Below are positions 32,379-44,346 of a stretch of 64,000 bases of DNA, one piece after another; the first letter of the stretch is position 1; each line of letters starts with the position of its first letter. The stretch is taken from the NCBI RefSeq assembly GCF_030052815.1, contig NC_079495.1, positions 114,907,795-114,971,794 of the forward strand. Direction: 5' to 3'. Source of the stretch: Hevea brasiliensis. Taxonomy: Eukaryota > Streptophyta > Magnoliopsida > Malpighiales > Euphorbiaceae. Under the pieces are notes generated by a model. That model saw only the letters and a list, made by a program, of their open reading frames with translations. It did no database searches and was not told the DNA's origin. Position numbers and translations under genes: made by a program.

Positions 32379-33946
32379 TCAACACCCACAATTCCCACAA
32401 CAAAAATTACAAATTTGAAGGACTGCAAATATAAAAAATAACAAAAATAACATCGTCAATTTTCCCTATCTACCATGGGGATGGTCTGCAGATGGTGACA
32501 CCTTGTCCAGAAGAATGTTTACAGAGAAATCCTCCAAATATATACAGTAATTTTAGGAAGTACCAGGTACAAGATAATCATCATATCATCCTGTTATCAC
32601 ATGCAGACCTTTCTTAAAATAAGCTCATCGAAGAATCTTCCACATCCCCTCTAAAAAATTTCCCAAGTGTCAAAAAAATAAAAGAAAAAGAACCTATCAC
32701 ATTCGATGCATGGTAAAATCTCACACATGCAACCAATGTGTTAATTTATTTTGATGAATTAAACCATAAAACTGGGAATCGTGTGAACAGAGGAAAAGAA
32801 TACAGGGATTCATCAATAGCAAGACGCTTGGTATCCTTAAAGAAGAATATTGAACACAAAACACACAAAATGTGAAAATATGGCGAATGCACATACATCA
32901 TTCAAAATAAATCAGCTCCAAAATTCTGTTGTCAATTTACCTAAAGAGACGACCAAAATCCTAGCTTACATGTAATGCATGATCTACCTTTCAAATAGCA
33001 AACATCATCAAATGCATTGCAACACTAATGAAACCATTTATAGGCCACCTACTTACTATTTCTACAAGAAATGTTACTTATTTAGTTGAAGGATGGCTAT
33101 TGACACGAACAACATTAACTACCGCATGAGCATACCTAAGGCAGAGACATTGTTCTGAAGCAAAGATTATAAATTAAAAACCAAAAGAACTGCAGTAAAG
33201 AAAACTTAACTACTACCATGAAAATAGAATTGAATAGCATGTCTCTAAATTAGAAAGATTATTAATAAGCTAAAAGATAGTGATGAAAAGAAATACCTTG
33301 GCTGTGTAATAACATGCACCACCATTCGATCTTCCAAAATACAAAGCAAGAAAAGCAACTGAAAGCATATAAATGATGCTAGCTAACTCACATCATCTAG
33401 TCCTAAATAAATGGTCACAGAATTTTTGAATTGGCTGCACAAGGACAGACATGAATCCTCAATGTGAACAGCTTTGACGCTACAAGCACCCAATAACAGC
33501 AAATGGTAACAAAATTGTATCAACTTACAAATAAACTGGAACAAACCATCATAGTAATTCCATACTAGCAGAACTTGCATCCCAATCGACACACGGCATC
33601 CAGACAGACAGCAGTAAAGCAGTGACACGAGATTTAGGACAATTTCATGATAAAAAACTGGCTACCATCTTATGACGTTAAAAATCCATTAACAAATATT
33701 ACAGGCACTACTTAATGAATATCAAAGTTTTCACTCTCTCTTTTTTTTTTTCTGAAATAACCACTACACAATGAACATTAAAGTTGTTATAAGAGTTAAA
33801 CGCAAATTTCAAATAAAGTAAAATGGAGCAGAAACTGTAGTATGAGAACATAGCAGAGTAATTGTATCAGATAATCCACTTAAAACACCAGCAAAACATT
33901 GCATTTGCGACCAAAAAGAAAAAAAAAATCCTACAATGTGTCCATT
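32379..33946. other. Intergenic and 3' flank of the GPR107-like gene
   Basis: No coding sequence is supported. Part of this will be the 3' untranslated region of the minus-strand gene ending at 33947. A T-rich run lies at about 33738-33752. Confidence 0.5.
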
Positions 33947-35266
33947 TCAAAGCTCAAATTCTTCGTCCTTAAGAGCCATCTCTGCAGCCTCCTCTTCCTC
34001 CTCATCAAGAACAAAGTACTCATTCTTCTCCACAGGCCTAAACATGTAAAACATCACCGCATAAAACAACAGACTGGCAGTCTCCTCCGCAGCATTACTT
34101 ACCCACTGATACTTGTAAGCTGCAATGGTCTTAAGTGCAAACACTACAATCCTCGTAAAATACAAGTATCCAATTACAACAATGTAAAACTGCCTAAACA
34201 GTTGCAGTTTGGCCAGATTTCTAGCAGCCTTCCCATCAGTCTTCGAGGTCTCTCTCAGAGATCGAATAGACCAGACAATTGGGAAAATAATCGCGCAACA
34301 GCAGATGATATCCACTAACAAGAACACCTGATTCCAGGTGACCCAATCCTTAATAAAGGGCCCTGTCTCACCAATCACCACAGAAGCCACATTAGCCAAG
34401 ACCTGAAGGGGAACCACAATCATCAACACCTTCTTCTCCTTCTCTTGCAGGAATGGCTTCAAAAATGACCATCCGGTACCAATCAACACAATCACCGTGA
34501 AGAGCAAAACCACACGAATGAACTGGAAAATGTAGAACAAAACATCCCAACCATGAGGGGTACCGGTCACCTTCACGTAATGCTTATCCTCCGCGGCACA
34601 GATCAAGTTGAGCGCTTTCATCAGAAGCAATCCACCCATCAACAAATGGATCCGATGTACAGATCCTCTATTGGTGAAGCAAATGTAGATCCAGAAGCCC
34701 AGAAAAGCGAGATACGCAATGAAGTAGACAAAGTACAGCGACGGTAGCTGCGTTAAGCCAGCAGAGAGGAAATTAGAGCCATCGAACTCGAGATTGTAAA
34801 CCTCCGTTCGAACGTTCATGGACACGCGCGTCTCCGGCGCGCAATTGGCGAAGAAAAGAGAGTATTCATTGGGGGCAGTGACGGGATAAGATTGGTTGAA
34901 TGAGGAGAGAGGCGGGGGAGAGAGATCGCGGAAAGTAAAGAGATGGAGCGTGTAGTGAGACTCGAGGACGCAGAAGTTGGGGTTTTGCTGGATCTCGAGG
35001 AGGACTTGGAGGAGAGACTCCTCGGAGAGGAGAAAGAAGCCGAGACGAGAAGGGATGGGGTTAGGGGCGTTGATAGAGGAGGTGACTGAAACGGAGGAGA
35101 CGGAGATGGTGACATGGCCAGTGTGCGTGAAACCGAATTTCTCAAAGAGGATCATGGACCGTCCATCGTTGGTAATCGATAAGGCTTTGATCTCGGCGGT
35201 GATGAGAGAGGAGAGGGAGAGTATGAGGAGGAGAGAGAGAGGGAGGAAGAGCGGTGGTTTTGTCAT
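33947..35266 (-). CDS. GPR107/lung seven-transmembrane-type membrane protein
   Basis: This is a single uninterrupted 439-codon frame, the only intact gene in the window. Residues 1-24 form a signal peptide (MTKPPLFLPLSLLLILSLSS...), followed by a luminal N-terminal domain to about residue 170. Seven hydrophobic segments follow, at about 173-196, 205-222, 240-268, 279-303, 312-338, 358-385 and 397-412. The tail is acidic (DEEEEEAAEMALKDEEFEL). This layout is the lung seven-transmembrane receptor family (PF06814). Plant members are listed as candidate G-protein-coupled receptors (CAND6/CAND7 in Arabidopsis), and animal GPR107 acts in Golgi and endosome trafficking. A receptor role in plants is unproven. 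The start is fixed by the signal peptide. A hAT element ends 268 bp upstream. Confidence 0.93.
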   Translation of the reverse strand: MTKPPLFLPLSLLLILSLSSLITAEIKALSITNDGRSMILFEKFGFTHTGHVTISVSSVSVTSSINAPNPIPSRLGFFLLSEESLLQVLLEIQQNPNFCVLESHYTLHLFTFRDLSPPPLSSFNQSYPVTAPNEYSLFFANCAPETRVSMNVRTEVYNLEFDGSNFLSAGLTQLPSLYFVYFIAYLAFLGFWIYICFTNRGSVHRIHLLMGGLLLMKALNLICAAEDKHYVKVTGTPHGWDVLFYIFQFIRVVLLFTVIVLIGTGWSFLKPFLQEKEKKVLMIVVPLQVLANVASVVIGETGPFIKDWVTWNQVFLLVDIICCCAIIFPIVWSIRSLRETSKTDGKAARNLAKLQLFRQFYIVVIGYLYFTRIVVFALKTIAAYKYQWVSNAAEETASLLFYAVMFYMFRPVEKNEYFVLDEEEEEAAEMALKDEEFEL

Positions 35267-35533
35267 TTTCCGAGAGATTCTGGGGGTGATGGTGGTGGCG
35301 GTGAAGAGACCTAAGGAAGAGAAATACAGAGATAAACGATGGAGTTGTCCATTCGGTCGTCAGTCTCGGTCTTGGTCATGGTCAATATCAGAAGGTTTCT
35401 ACGCCCACTTATACGACACCGTATGAGAAACGCGGGCAATCACACATTTACGCGCCTTTTAGTGTGAAAATATGAAAGCGGCTCACACGGAAGACCACTG
35501 TGGATAAGGACAGGGAAACGAGACCCCTTAGAC
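35267..35533 (-). promoter_or_regulatory. Upstream region of the GPR107-like gene
   Basis: This 267-bp stretch between the start codon and the hAT element should hold the 5' untranslated region and core promoter. The minus strand is pyrimidine-rich near the start codon, as in many TATA-less plant promoters. I see no clear TATA box. Confidence 0.5.
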
Positions 35534-36528
35534 TAAGGGCGGCTACAGTTCAAGAATCACTCAATAAAATCCTGAATCAAATCACAGGATTTGAAATATA
35601 ATTTTTAAATTTTTAATTTTGATTCGAGCTCCGGTTTAAAATAATTTAAAGGGCTGTTTGGAAGTAGTTTAAAGGAGGTTTAAAAGCAATTTACATAAAA
35701 AAAATTAAAGAAAATTTTTATTGATTTAGAATCTAAGTTATATTTATAAAAATATTTTAATTTTTCTTAGAAATATTTCAATCAAAATAAAATAATAAAA
35801 AAAAATAAAAATAACTTATTTTTAAGAAAAATTTAATAAGCAAATATTTAAACTTATTAAAAAACTAGAGATGAAATTAAGTTTTTTAAAGAAATTAGAA
35901 AAAGTTGTATAAACTTAATTTTACCTATATATCCCTTTAAAATTTAGAAGAATCAAAATTTTCAATTATATTGCTTGCCTTTTTTTTAAATTATATGATA
36001 ATTGATAATTAAAAAGTATAAAAGAGAAAAAAAAATTAAAATATAGACTATTGTAAATTTTATTGAGGATATAAAATAATAACAAAGTAATCGAGATAGT
36101 ATTAAAACTTTCAGTGAGTATATAAAATAATAAAGTAGGAGAATTGTGAGAGTACTGAGAATTAAAATGAGTATAAAAAATAATTATTTATAAAATTTGA
36201 GAGAAATTAAAAGAGTATTAAAAATTAAAGAGAATATAAAGAATAATTGTATAGAGAATTAATGATGCATATAAATAAATTAGGAGTGGGGTAAGGTACT
36301 TATTTAATTTTTGTGTATTTAAATCACTAGTTTAGTCCGGTTCAAACCACAATTTAATCGATTCGAACCGGTTCACAATTCCTAAAAAATATGAACCTGA
36401 ACTAAACCACGCAAAGGCAATTTCAGTCCGGTTTGAAGTTAGTTCTGATTTTGATCAATTTAGATATGATTTTAACCGAATCGGTTTCAATTTAGTTCCA
36501 GTTCGAAACCGGACAGTAGCCACCCCTA
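35534..36528. mobile_element. hAT-type non-autonomous element, copy 2
   Basis: The element is 995 bp with an 8-bp target duplication, CCTTAGAC, at 35526-35533 and 36529-36536. Its left end is TAAGGGCGGCTACAGTT and its right end, on the minus strand, is TAGGGGTGGCTACTGTCC. Its interior matches copy 1 (610-1904) in inverted orientation over most of its length, for example 35690-35900 against the complement of 1480-1690. It lacks the LINE insert and the long TA tract. It encodes no protein. Confidence 0.92.
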
Positions 36529-36969
36529 CCTTAGACAAGTGGTTTTCTTTTAGATAAATTACAATTTCATTCTTCTTAAAATGATTAACGAGTTTTTTTT
36601 TTAAGAAAATAACATTTTTATTATATTATAATTTTTAATTAAATTATTATTTAACTTTTTAAACGAAAAAGAAATATTTTGTTTTGTCTATAATGAATTT
36701 TGACTATGACTTAAATTATTATTATAATAAATTGAGTCATCCGAATTGATGCCCTTGCCATATAGATCCTTATTCTAGGAGCTTCCAAGCTCATCAAAGG
36801 GCTTGGTGACTCATTGAATTGTCCACTAGTATGACCATAAATTTATCGTCTTCCATCGAGTTTTTCCAATAAAATAGCACCCAATATTCATCAATGGCGA
36901 CAATCTGAATTTTGGCTATCTTTATGTTGTCTGAGAACATTAGATAAGTATTGGAAATGAAACAGATGG

Positions 36970-37160
36970 TTTTTTGCAAATTCAATAATTTGGAACAATT
37001 TGAGCCTTTAGCTTTTCAATTTCTAACTCCTTTTGATCAAATTCACAACCAAACCTCTTTAGCAGAAGATGTTTGGTTGTCAATTTGATCAAAATAAGTC
37101 AGAAATCAAAAAAACTAAAAGCTCAAATTGCTCATATTAAAGCTAATTTAGCCACACAAA
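36970..37160. repeat. Foldback (near-palindromic) repeat, unit 1
   Basis: The left arm (TTTTTTGCAAATTC ... GATCAAATTCACAACCAAAC) is followed by its inverse (GTTTGGTTGTCAATTTGATC ... AAAGCTAATTTAGCC), with the centre near 37060 and arms of about 90 bp. Confidence 0.75.
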
Positions 37161-37208
37161 AAAAGCAATTAACTCATGCTAAATTTGATAAAAAAAAAAA
37201 AACCAATG

Positions 37209-37400
37209 ATTTTTTGCAAATTCAACAATTTGGAGCAATTTGAGCTTTTAGCATTTTAATTTATGACTCATTTTGATCAAATTCATAACCAAACATCTTC
37301 AGCATAAGAGAATTGGTTGTGAATTTCATCAAAATGAATCAGAAATCAAAAAGTTAAAAGTTCAAATTGCTCAAATTAAAGTTGATTTAGCAAAAAAAAA
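37209..37400. repeat. Foldback (near-palindromic) repeat, unit 2
   Basis: Same structure and sequence family as unit 1, in direct orientation right behind it, with its centre near 37310. It ends in an A-rich run. Confidence 0.75.
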
Positions 37401-38280
37401 AAAAAAACAAACAAACAAGCCATTAACTTATAATGAAAAAGTTATAAATTGGCAAACTTTGAATCCCAATGCTCAAAATGCTTTCCCGAAATAGTAAAAT
37501 TATTTTTCAAAGAAAAACACTTTGTAGAAAAATTGTTTTCAAATAATTAATATTGTACATATTATGAAAAGAAATTTCAATACCTTATATTAATATCTGC
37601 TTAATACTTCTATATTATATATAAGTGTACAAAGGGGAATATTAATTTTACTTAAATTACTTTTTTTTAAATTAATTATAATTATATTTTTATTATTTAA
37701 ATTAATATTAAAATTTATATAAATTTAAAAATCTTAATTTTACTTATATGTAACATCAATTAAATATAAAATTTTATAAAAAGTAATTATATTTTTATTA
37801 TTTAAATTAATTTTAAAGTTTATATAAATTTAAAATTTTTAATTTTAGAATTCATATAAATTTAAAAATCTTAATATTACTTATAAAAATTTATAAAAAT
37901 AATTAATTAAAATAAGAAAATAATAAATCAAAAATAAAAAATATTATTAATCTATCTATTATTTATAAAAATATAAAAAATATATTTATAGCTATAAATA
38001 AATAACTCGTCACCGATAATGCATATTAATAATTAATATAAATTAAAATTTTAATATAATTGTAATAATAATTCTACTTATACTATAAACATATTATAAT
38101 TCTAAATATAGGAATTCTATAATTATAATCCTATAATTATTATTACTTTTTGAACGAATAAAAATATTCTTATAAATATTAATAATTAAAATTATATTTT
38201 TCTTTTATAAATTTTATGTTTTAAAAATTATTATACAAAAATTTTGTTATGATTTTAATTTAAAATTAAAAACTTAAACA

Positions 38281-38302
38281 TATATATATATATATATATA
38301 TA
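38281..38302. repeat. (TA)11 microsatellite
   Basis: Uninterrupted TA dinucleotide run. Confidence 0.95.
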
Positions 38303-39310
38303 ATTTTAATTAAAACTTGAATGATTAAATTTATATTTATATTTTTATCAATAATATATATAACATAATCTATAATTTAAAGAATAAAAATTCTTATTAA
38401 ATATGTTAAATAATTAATATATTAAATAGGTTTTAAAATTTTTTATATCAAACAATATAATAATATAAACTTTCAAGATATCAATATAATAAAAATGAAA
38501 ATTTTATAATAATAATACACTAAGCTAACAAAAATTTATTTCAAAAATTATTCTATTTTCTAATTTTACAAATAATTTTTTTCATATTTGATATGCAATT
38601 TCATTATGCAACTTAAATTATTTTAAATTATGAAAAATTAAAATAAAATATGCAAATCAAATTAAAAAAAGCAAAATAATATAATTTAAATGAATTAAAT
38701 TGAATAAGCTAATTTATATTTATTATTAATTTATTTTAATTTTAAATATTTTTACCTATTTATATTTTTAAAACTTATTATTACATTTTTTTTTATTATA
38801 TTACATTTAAGTTTATAATTAAGTTAATATTATATGTTAATAATATAACATATAACTTTCATAAAAATATAATCAAATAAAAAATAATTTTTAAATTGAT
38901 AAATATGTTTATTTATATAATTAATTAAAACAACATTAAAATTAATATTTTAATTAAATAATTAAATATACTATTTATAATATTATAATAATATTATATA
39001 ATATATAAAAAAATTAAACCACGAATTTTATAAAGAGTACAATAACGGGCAATACACATTTGCGAAAAAACTAATATATGACAAATTTATCAGCAATATA
39101 TATCAGATAATCCCATTTGGCACACTAGCTTAATATTTTTAAGAAGAAATCACATTTTTATACCATACAATTTTTTCTTATATTGAGAAGGAGATTATAT
39201 TGAAAGTATCTATTGCTTGCTCGTGAACTTTTTAATTTTCTTGATAAATGGCACACAGTCCGGAGTAATATGTACATTTTCTCTCATATTAGATAGGTAG
39301 CTGCACTTGC

Positions 39311-39857
39311 TAGAGCTGAGCAGATTTCAATTCAAATCGAAAAATCGAATTAAATTAAATCAATTCAATTAAATCAGTTCAATTTTAAAATTCAATCGGT
39401 TTGGTTCGGTTTTATATTATAAAAATTTCATTTATTTCGGTTTGGTTCGATTTTAAAGAGAAAAAAATCGCTTAAACAGAACCGAATTTAATAATAATTT
39501 ATATGTTCAAATCGAACAAAATCGAACCGAATAGATTTTTGAAATAATTTATTTTTATGAAAAATTTATGAATTATATTTAATTATATATATATTAATTA
39601 TTTAATTTCATTGATTAATGGTTATTAGATTCAAACCAAAGTCAAAATTAGACCAAACAACTTGAAAATTAAGTATAAATTAAAAAATCAATCAAAAATC
39701 AAAATCGATCAGTTTAAACCGAATCGAACCGAAATAGAGCAGTTTGGTTCGATTCAATTTTTCACCTATTTCTGTTCAGTTCAGTTTCTAAAACATATAA
39801 TTTAATTTTTATAATTTAATTCAATTCGGTTCGGTTCGAACCGAATGCTCACCCCTA
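39311..39857. mobile_element. hAT-type non-autonomous element, copy of a second family
   Basis: The element is 547 bp. Its left end is TAGAGCTGAGCAGATTTC and its right end, on the minus strand, TAGGGGTGAGCATTCGG. Flanking 8-bp sites GCACTTGC (39303-39310) and CCACTGGC (39858-39865) match at six of eight positions, fitting an old hAT target duplication. Both arms are rich in TCGGTTTGGTTCG/CGAACCGAA motifs. No coding capacity. Confidence 0.8.
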
Positions 39858-40418
39858 CCACTGGCATAGTCAGGATTTATTTTTATAGAATCAAAATAAT
39901 ACTTAATATATATTTATACTTACAATTTTTTTTATTCACAAAAATATATGTGATGTATATATTAAATGTCAAAATAAAGAATATAAATTTAATAATTTTA
40001 ATCAAGACGTTATAAATTTAAATAGGTGAATAGCCTAATAAAATATAAAAATTTTTAAATTTAAGAATCAATTTAATTCTAAATTTATAACTTTATATTA
40101 AAATTATAATATTACATAAAGTTAGGGCCATGGCCTCTAGCCCCTCTTCCCTATCTCTGTTGTTGGACAACTCGTTGTGTTAGCGTAGATACCTACTTTT
40201 TATCTTCTATTTTAAGCATGTTGTAAAGGAAGTCAGAAGTCCTACGATGAACCCTGAAATATTTTGGAGGCTATGAAATGACTAAAAAAATTAATAAAAT
40301 AAAATAAAATAAAATAATTTTAATTGAGTTAAATTAAACAATGAAATTCATTAAATTTTTTAATTTCAGTTATATATGAATGTGGGCTTATTTTTTTAGG
40401 GCTTTATTAAAAGACTTT

Positions 40419-40420
<2 letters not shown>

Positions 40421-40452
<32 letters not shown>
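40421..40452. repeat. (AAT)n microsatellite
   Basis: Ten to eleven AAT units without interruption. Confidence 0.95.
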
Positions 40453-40454
<2 letters not shown>

Positions 40455-43400
40455 GAAGGATTAAGATAGAAAAAATGGTTGCCGTGAAGATTAGATTAGG
40501 TTTAGATTTTTTTTATTTAAATTATTCTAATTATTTATTTTTTTATTATCTTTATTATTATTATTATTATTTTAAAAAAAGTATAAAAATAAAAGTTGCA
40601 GTGAATATTAGATTTTAGATTTTTCTATTATCTTATTTATTTATTTTATTTATTTTCAATTTTTGAAAACCTACTTTGATCAGGTTTATTCTATAGCCTT
40701 ACTACTATATATATATATATATATATATTTTAGTGTTCCATTGGATTCAATAAGAAATAACCTTTTGAATCATATAAAAAGTATTTTTCTTTTATTTTTA
40801 ATGATTTTTTGAATTTATTGTGTTTGGCTGAATGCATTGTTAGGCAATTAGACTTTATTAATTTTATTTTTAGACCTTAGAAAATTTATTTTTGGTTTGT
40901 AATTTTTTTTGGTGATGGTTTAAGATGCCTATTTTATTATCAAATTATTTTATTTTATTTTATTTCGTCTAAATTAATTATAATAATTTTTATTAAATCA
41001 TTGCTCAAATTTGATTGTTTTTTATAAAAGTAAGTAAATTTAATTTTTTATATTAATTGGTTCATAAAGTTAGGTATTTTTTTATATATTTTAATTTAAT
41101 ATCTTAACTATCTTGTGATAATATTTGATAATTTTTTGAATAAATTTAGTGTTTTTAATTTATTTTTACTTTTTCTACTTGGTTTGCATTCCAACTAATT
41201 TATTGAATTTTGTGTGCTTTTTAGGTTGTCATTTTCAATGTTCTCGGTTTTCCACGTTAAAGTTTATTATGATTAGGGTTGTATTTATTTTTTCTGAATT
41301 TTTTTATTAAGTTTTATATTTTTTTATAGATTGTTTAAAAGTTTGATTAGTTTAATTAAAATAGGGCTCTTTTATTTTTTTTATTTATTGGGATTTTTTT
41401 AAAAAATTTTAGACCTACTAGAATTAAGATTAATTAATTTGATTATATTAAAATATTTAAATTAATTAAAATTAAATTTTCAATTTCAATTTTAACTTAT
41501 TTTAAATAAATAGTTGATTTTTTATTTTATTTCATGTTCATTATTTTTTTTTATTCTGTGTTATTTCATTTAAATGCTTACTTTTTGTCACTTTTGAGTT
41601 TTTTTTTATGTGAATTAAATGAATGGGACCTTTAAGTTATAAGATATGATTTTTCATTTTGCAAAGGGCCATTTTTTTAATTTCTTTTTGGAATTAAATT
41701 ATTTTCTCCTCTCTCTTTTTTTTAGGTAGATTTTTATTACTTTTATATTTTAATTACAACTATGCATAAAATTTGACTTAATTAATTAATTTTGAACTTA
41801 AGAATAACCTAGTAATATTAAAATTAACTTATGCAGGCGTAATAGAAACCTTAGGTTATGTTAATTTAGAGATTATGCATGTAAATAAATTTATATCAAA
41901 TTAACTTAGTTAAATATGCATATAAAGAAACATGGTAATATGGTAATTAATGGATTTAAGTACATAATTTAGAAAACATTGACATGTGCAAGACCCTCCT
42001 CTTCCTTTGATGTATGCACTTTAGATTGAAATATTACGACTTTTCCTTCTGTATACTATTGTATGACATGTAAAATGATTTAGTATGTAATTAATTTAGT
42101 TAAATATATATGTAGGGAAAGATGGTAAATAAAGTAATTCTTCTAACTTAGAAATATAATATTATAAGACTTTCTATGTGCATATACCTATTTGTTTTAT
42201 TGAATGGTTGATTTTTAAATGTGTGTGTAACCATAGTTTGCATAAATGTAAGATTGGGAGTTCAATAAAAGATATAACAAAATAGACTTCAAGAATCAAT
42301 AGTAAAGACTAGCCCTTATTCTAAGATAAGTATAAGCGTTGAGGGTGCTTAACACGTTTTTTCTCTCATACCCACTATCCTGAACCTAGACCATTGGACT
42401 TATGGTAAAAGAAATGTAATGGACCTTTATAAGAGGTAAGTTGCCATCCATGTTCTTTCTTATGAATTTGTTCCGGTTATTACTCAGGTAACGATTTCTT
42501 TTCTCTGTCTTTGTGGCGTTAATATCTAAGTATCGTAATAGTATTATAGGAAGACAATGCTAAATCAGGCTCGATGTCTCACAACTAGGTTGCAATCCGA
42601 ATAAAAAGAAAATGTTTTTTTTTTTTTATCAACTTTAAGTTATTCAATAGTTACTTGTTGAGGTATAATTCTACAATAATAGATAATTTTTTAGAGTATC
42701 CTTACATTATTATGAAAATAAAAACACTTAATAAATATAATAACAAAAATAAATATTTTTTTTTTACTATATTAATTTGTTAAAAATTAAATGAAATTTT
42801 TATTAATTTAAAAATACAATGAAGGTCCACTAGAGATCGATCATACAAGAATACTTATTTTCACTCTTTCTTTGGTAGCTAGGTGATATAACCAGATAAA
42901 GAAGTGACCTGCTTTCACTCGGTTGAATTGGTCAATTGGACCAGCAAATCGCATGACTTAGTTAGTTTAACTAGTTAATAGGATCATTTTTTTCTTTTAG
43001 TGTTGGTAAAAGAAATTAAACCCAAAACCTCATATGAAATCAAGCTAACTTGATAATTATATATTTATTAATTTAAAAAATATATATTTCTTATTTTATA
43101 ATAAGATAATCAATTATATAAAATAATATGTTTTACTTTTCTTCTAACATATAGTTAATATTTTATAAATATTTAAAATATACAAAATTATAAAAAAAAT
43201 TTTATTTATTACTCATAAATATTAAAATAAGAATAATAATATTTAAAATTAAATGCTTTTATATAAAATCTAAAAATACTATTAAATTTATATGAATATA
43301 ACTTAATAAATATTGAAAATTTCATCTTAAATTATAAAACTTAATTAATTATATTTATTTATATTAATTCATGTTATATTTAATTAATTTTTTAATTATT

Positions 43401-44315
43401 ATATATATTTAATTAATTTTTAATGACTTATTAAATATTACTAGCTCATCCACCCAGTCTATTTACTAAATCAACCTCAGACCAAGTTTAATAACATTGC
43501 TATATGCTCATCCCCAAATCTCACAAAAGTGTCCTTTGACCAAAATTAATAAAAAGCAATCATTAGAAATATTTGTTGGATATTATCATCAAACAATCAT
43601 GATACCAAAATTAATATCTACATAATGTTAAAATATATAATATTACAATTATAATTTAATATGATAATTGATCATAACAAAATTATATATGTAGCTTTGA
43701 ACATGTTAAATATCTCAAAACATATAAATTATCAAAGGCATGATAAACATTATTATGGAAAATGATATAAAAATGGCTTAGTAAGAAGTATTTAAGAATT
43801 GTTGTTGTTGTTCACAAGTATTTATGTTATAGGCATGCAATGAAAGTATCACTAAGAAAACATGGTGATTTCAAAATCTTGATTAAATTTCTTATTTTAT
43901 AATTGACTCTTGTTCTTTCCTTTCATTGCTAATCTCTCACTAATTTGAAATAGATTTGATTTTTCTATCACAGATCAGAGATTAGATTTGGCAAGTATTT
44001 TCATGGTTTTTTTTTATTTTTTTTATCTTATTTATTATAGAATATCATTAAATTATATCTCTTACAACATACCAATTATTATTATATTATAGTTAAAAAA
44101 TAATAAATCCTACGAGGATCACTATTTTCTAAACAAATTAAAATTGAGAGTCAAATTTAATCCCTTTTTTATATTAAGGTTTTAGGTAAAAAAGCACCAT
44201 TATAGTACTCATATGCAATTAAAAAATAATAAAAAATTATTTTATTATTTTAAAATTCTTATAATCATAACATATTAAATTTAATTTTAATATATTTTTA
44301 ATAACTTTTAACTAG

Positions 44316-44343
<28 letters not shown>
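44316..44343. repeat. (TA)14 microsatellite
   Basis: TA dinucleotide run following AACTAG. Confidence 0.95.

Positions 44344-44346
<3 letters not shown>

Larger units (their letters stand above)
36537..39310. other. AT-rich intergenic region with foldback repeats
   Basis: No gene is visible. It contains two consecutive foldback repeats (36970-37160 and 37209-37400) and a (TA)11 tract at 38281-38302. From about 37500 the sequence is extremely AT-rich. Confidence 0.6.

Noticed and set aside
33899..34747. Open frames on the plus strand opposite the GPR107-like gene
   Set aside because: They are shadows of the minus-strand coding sequence.
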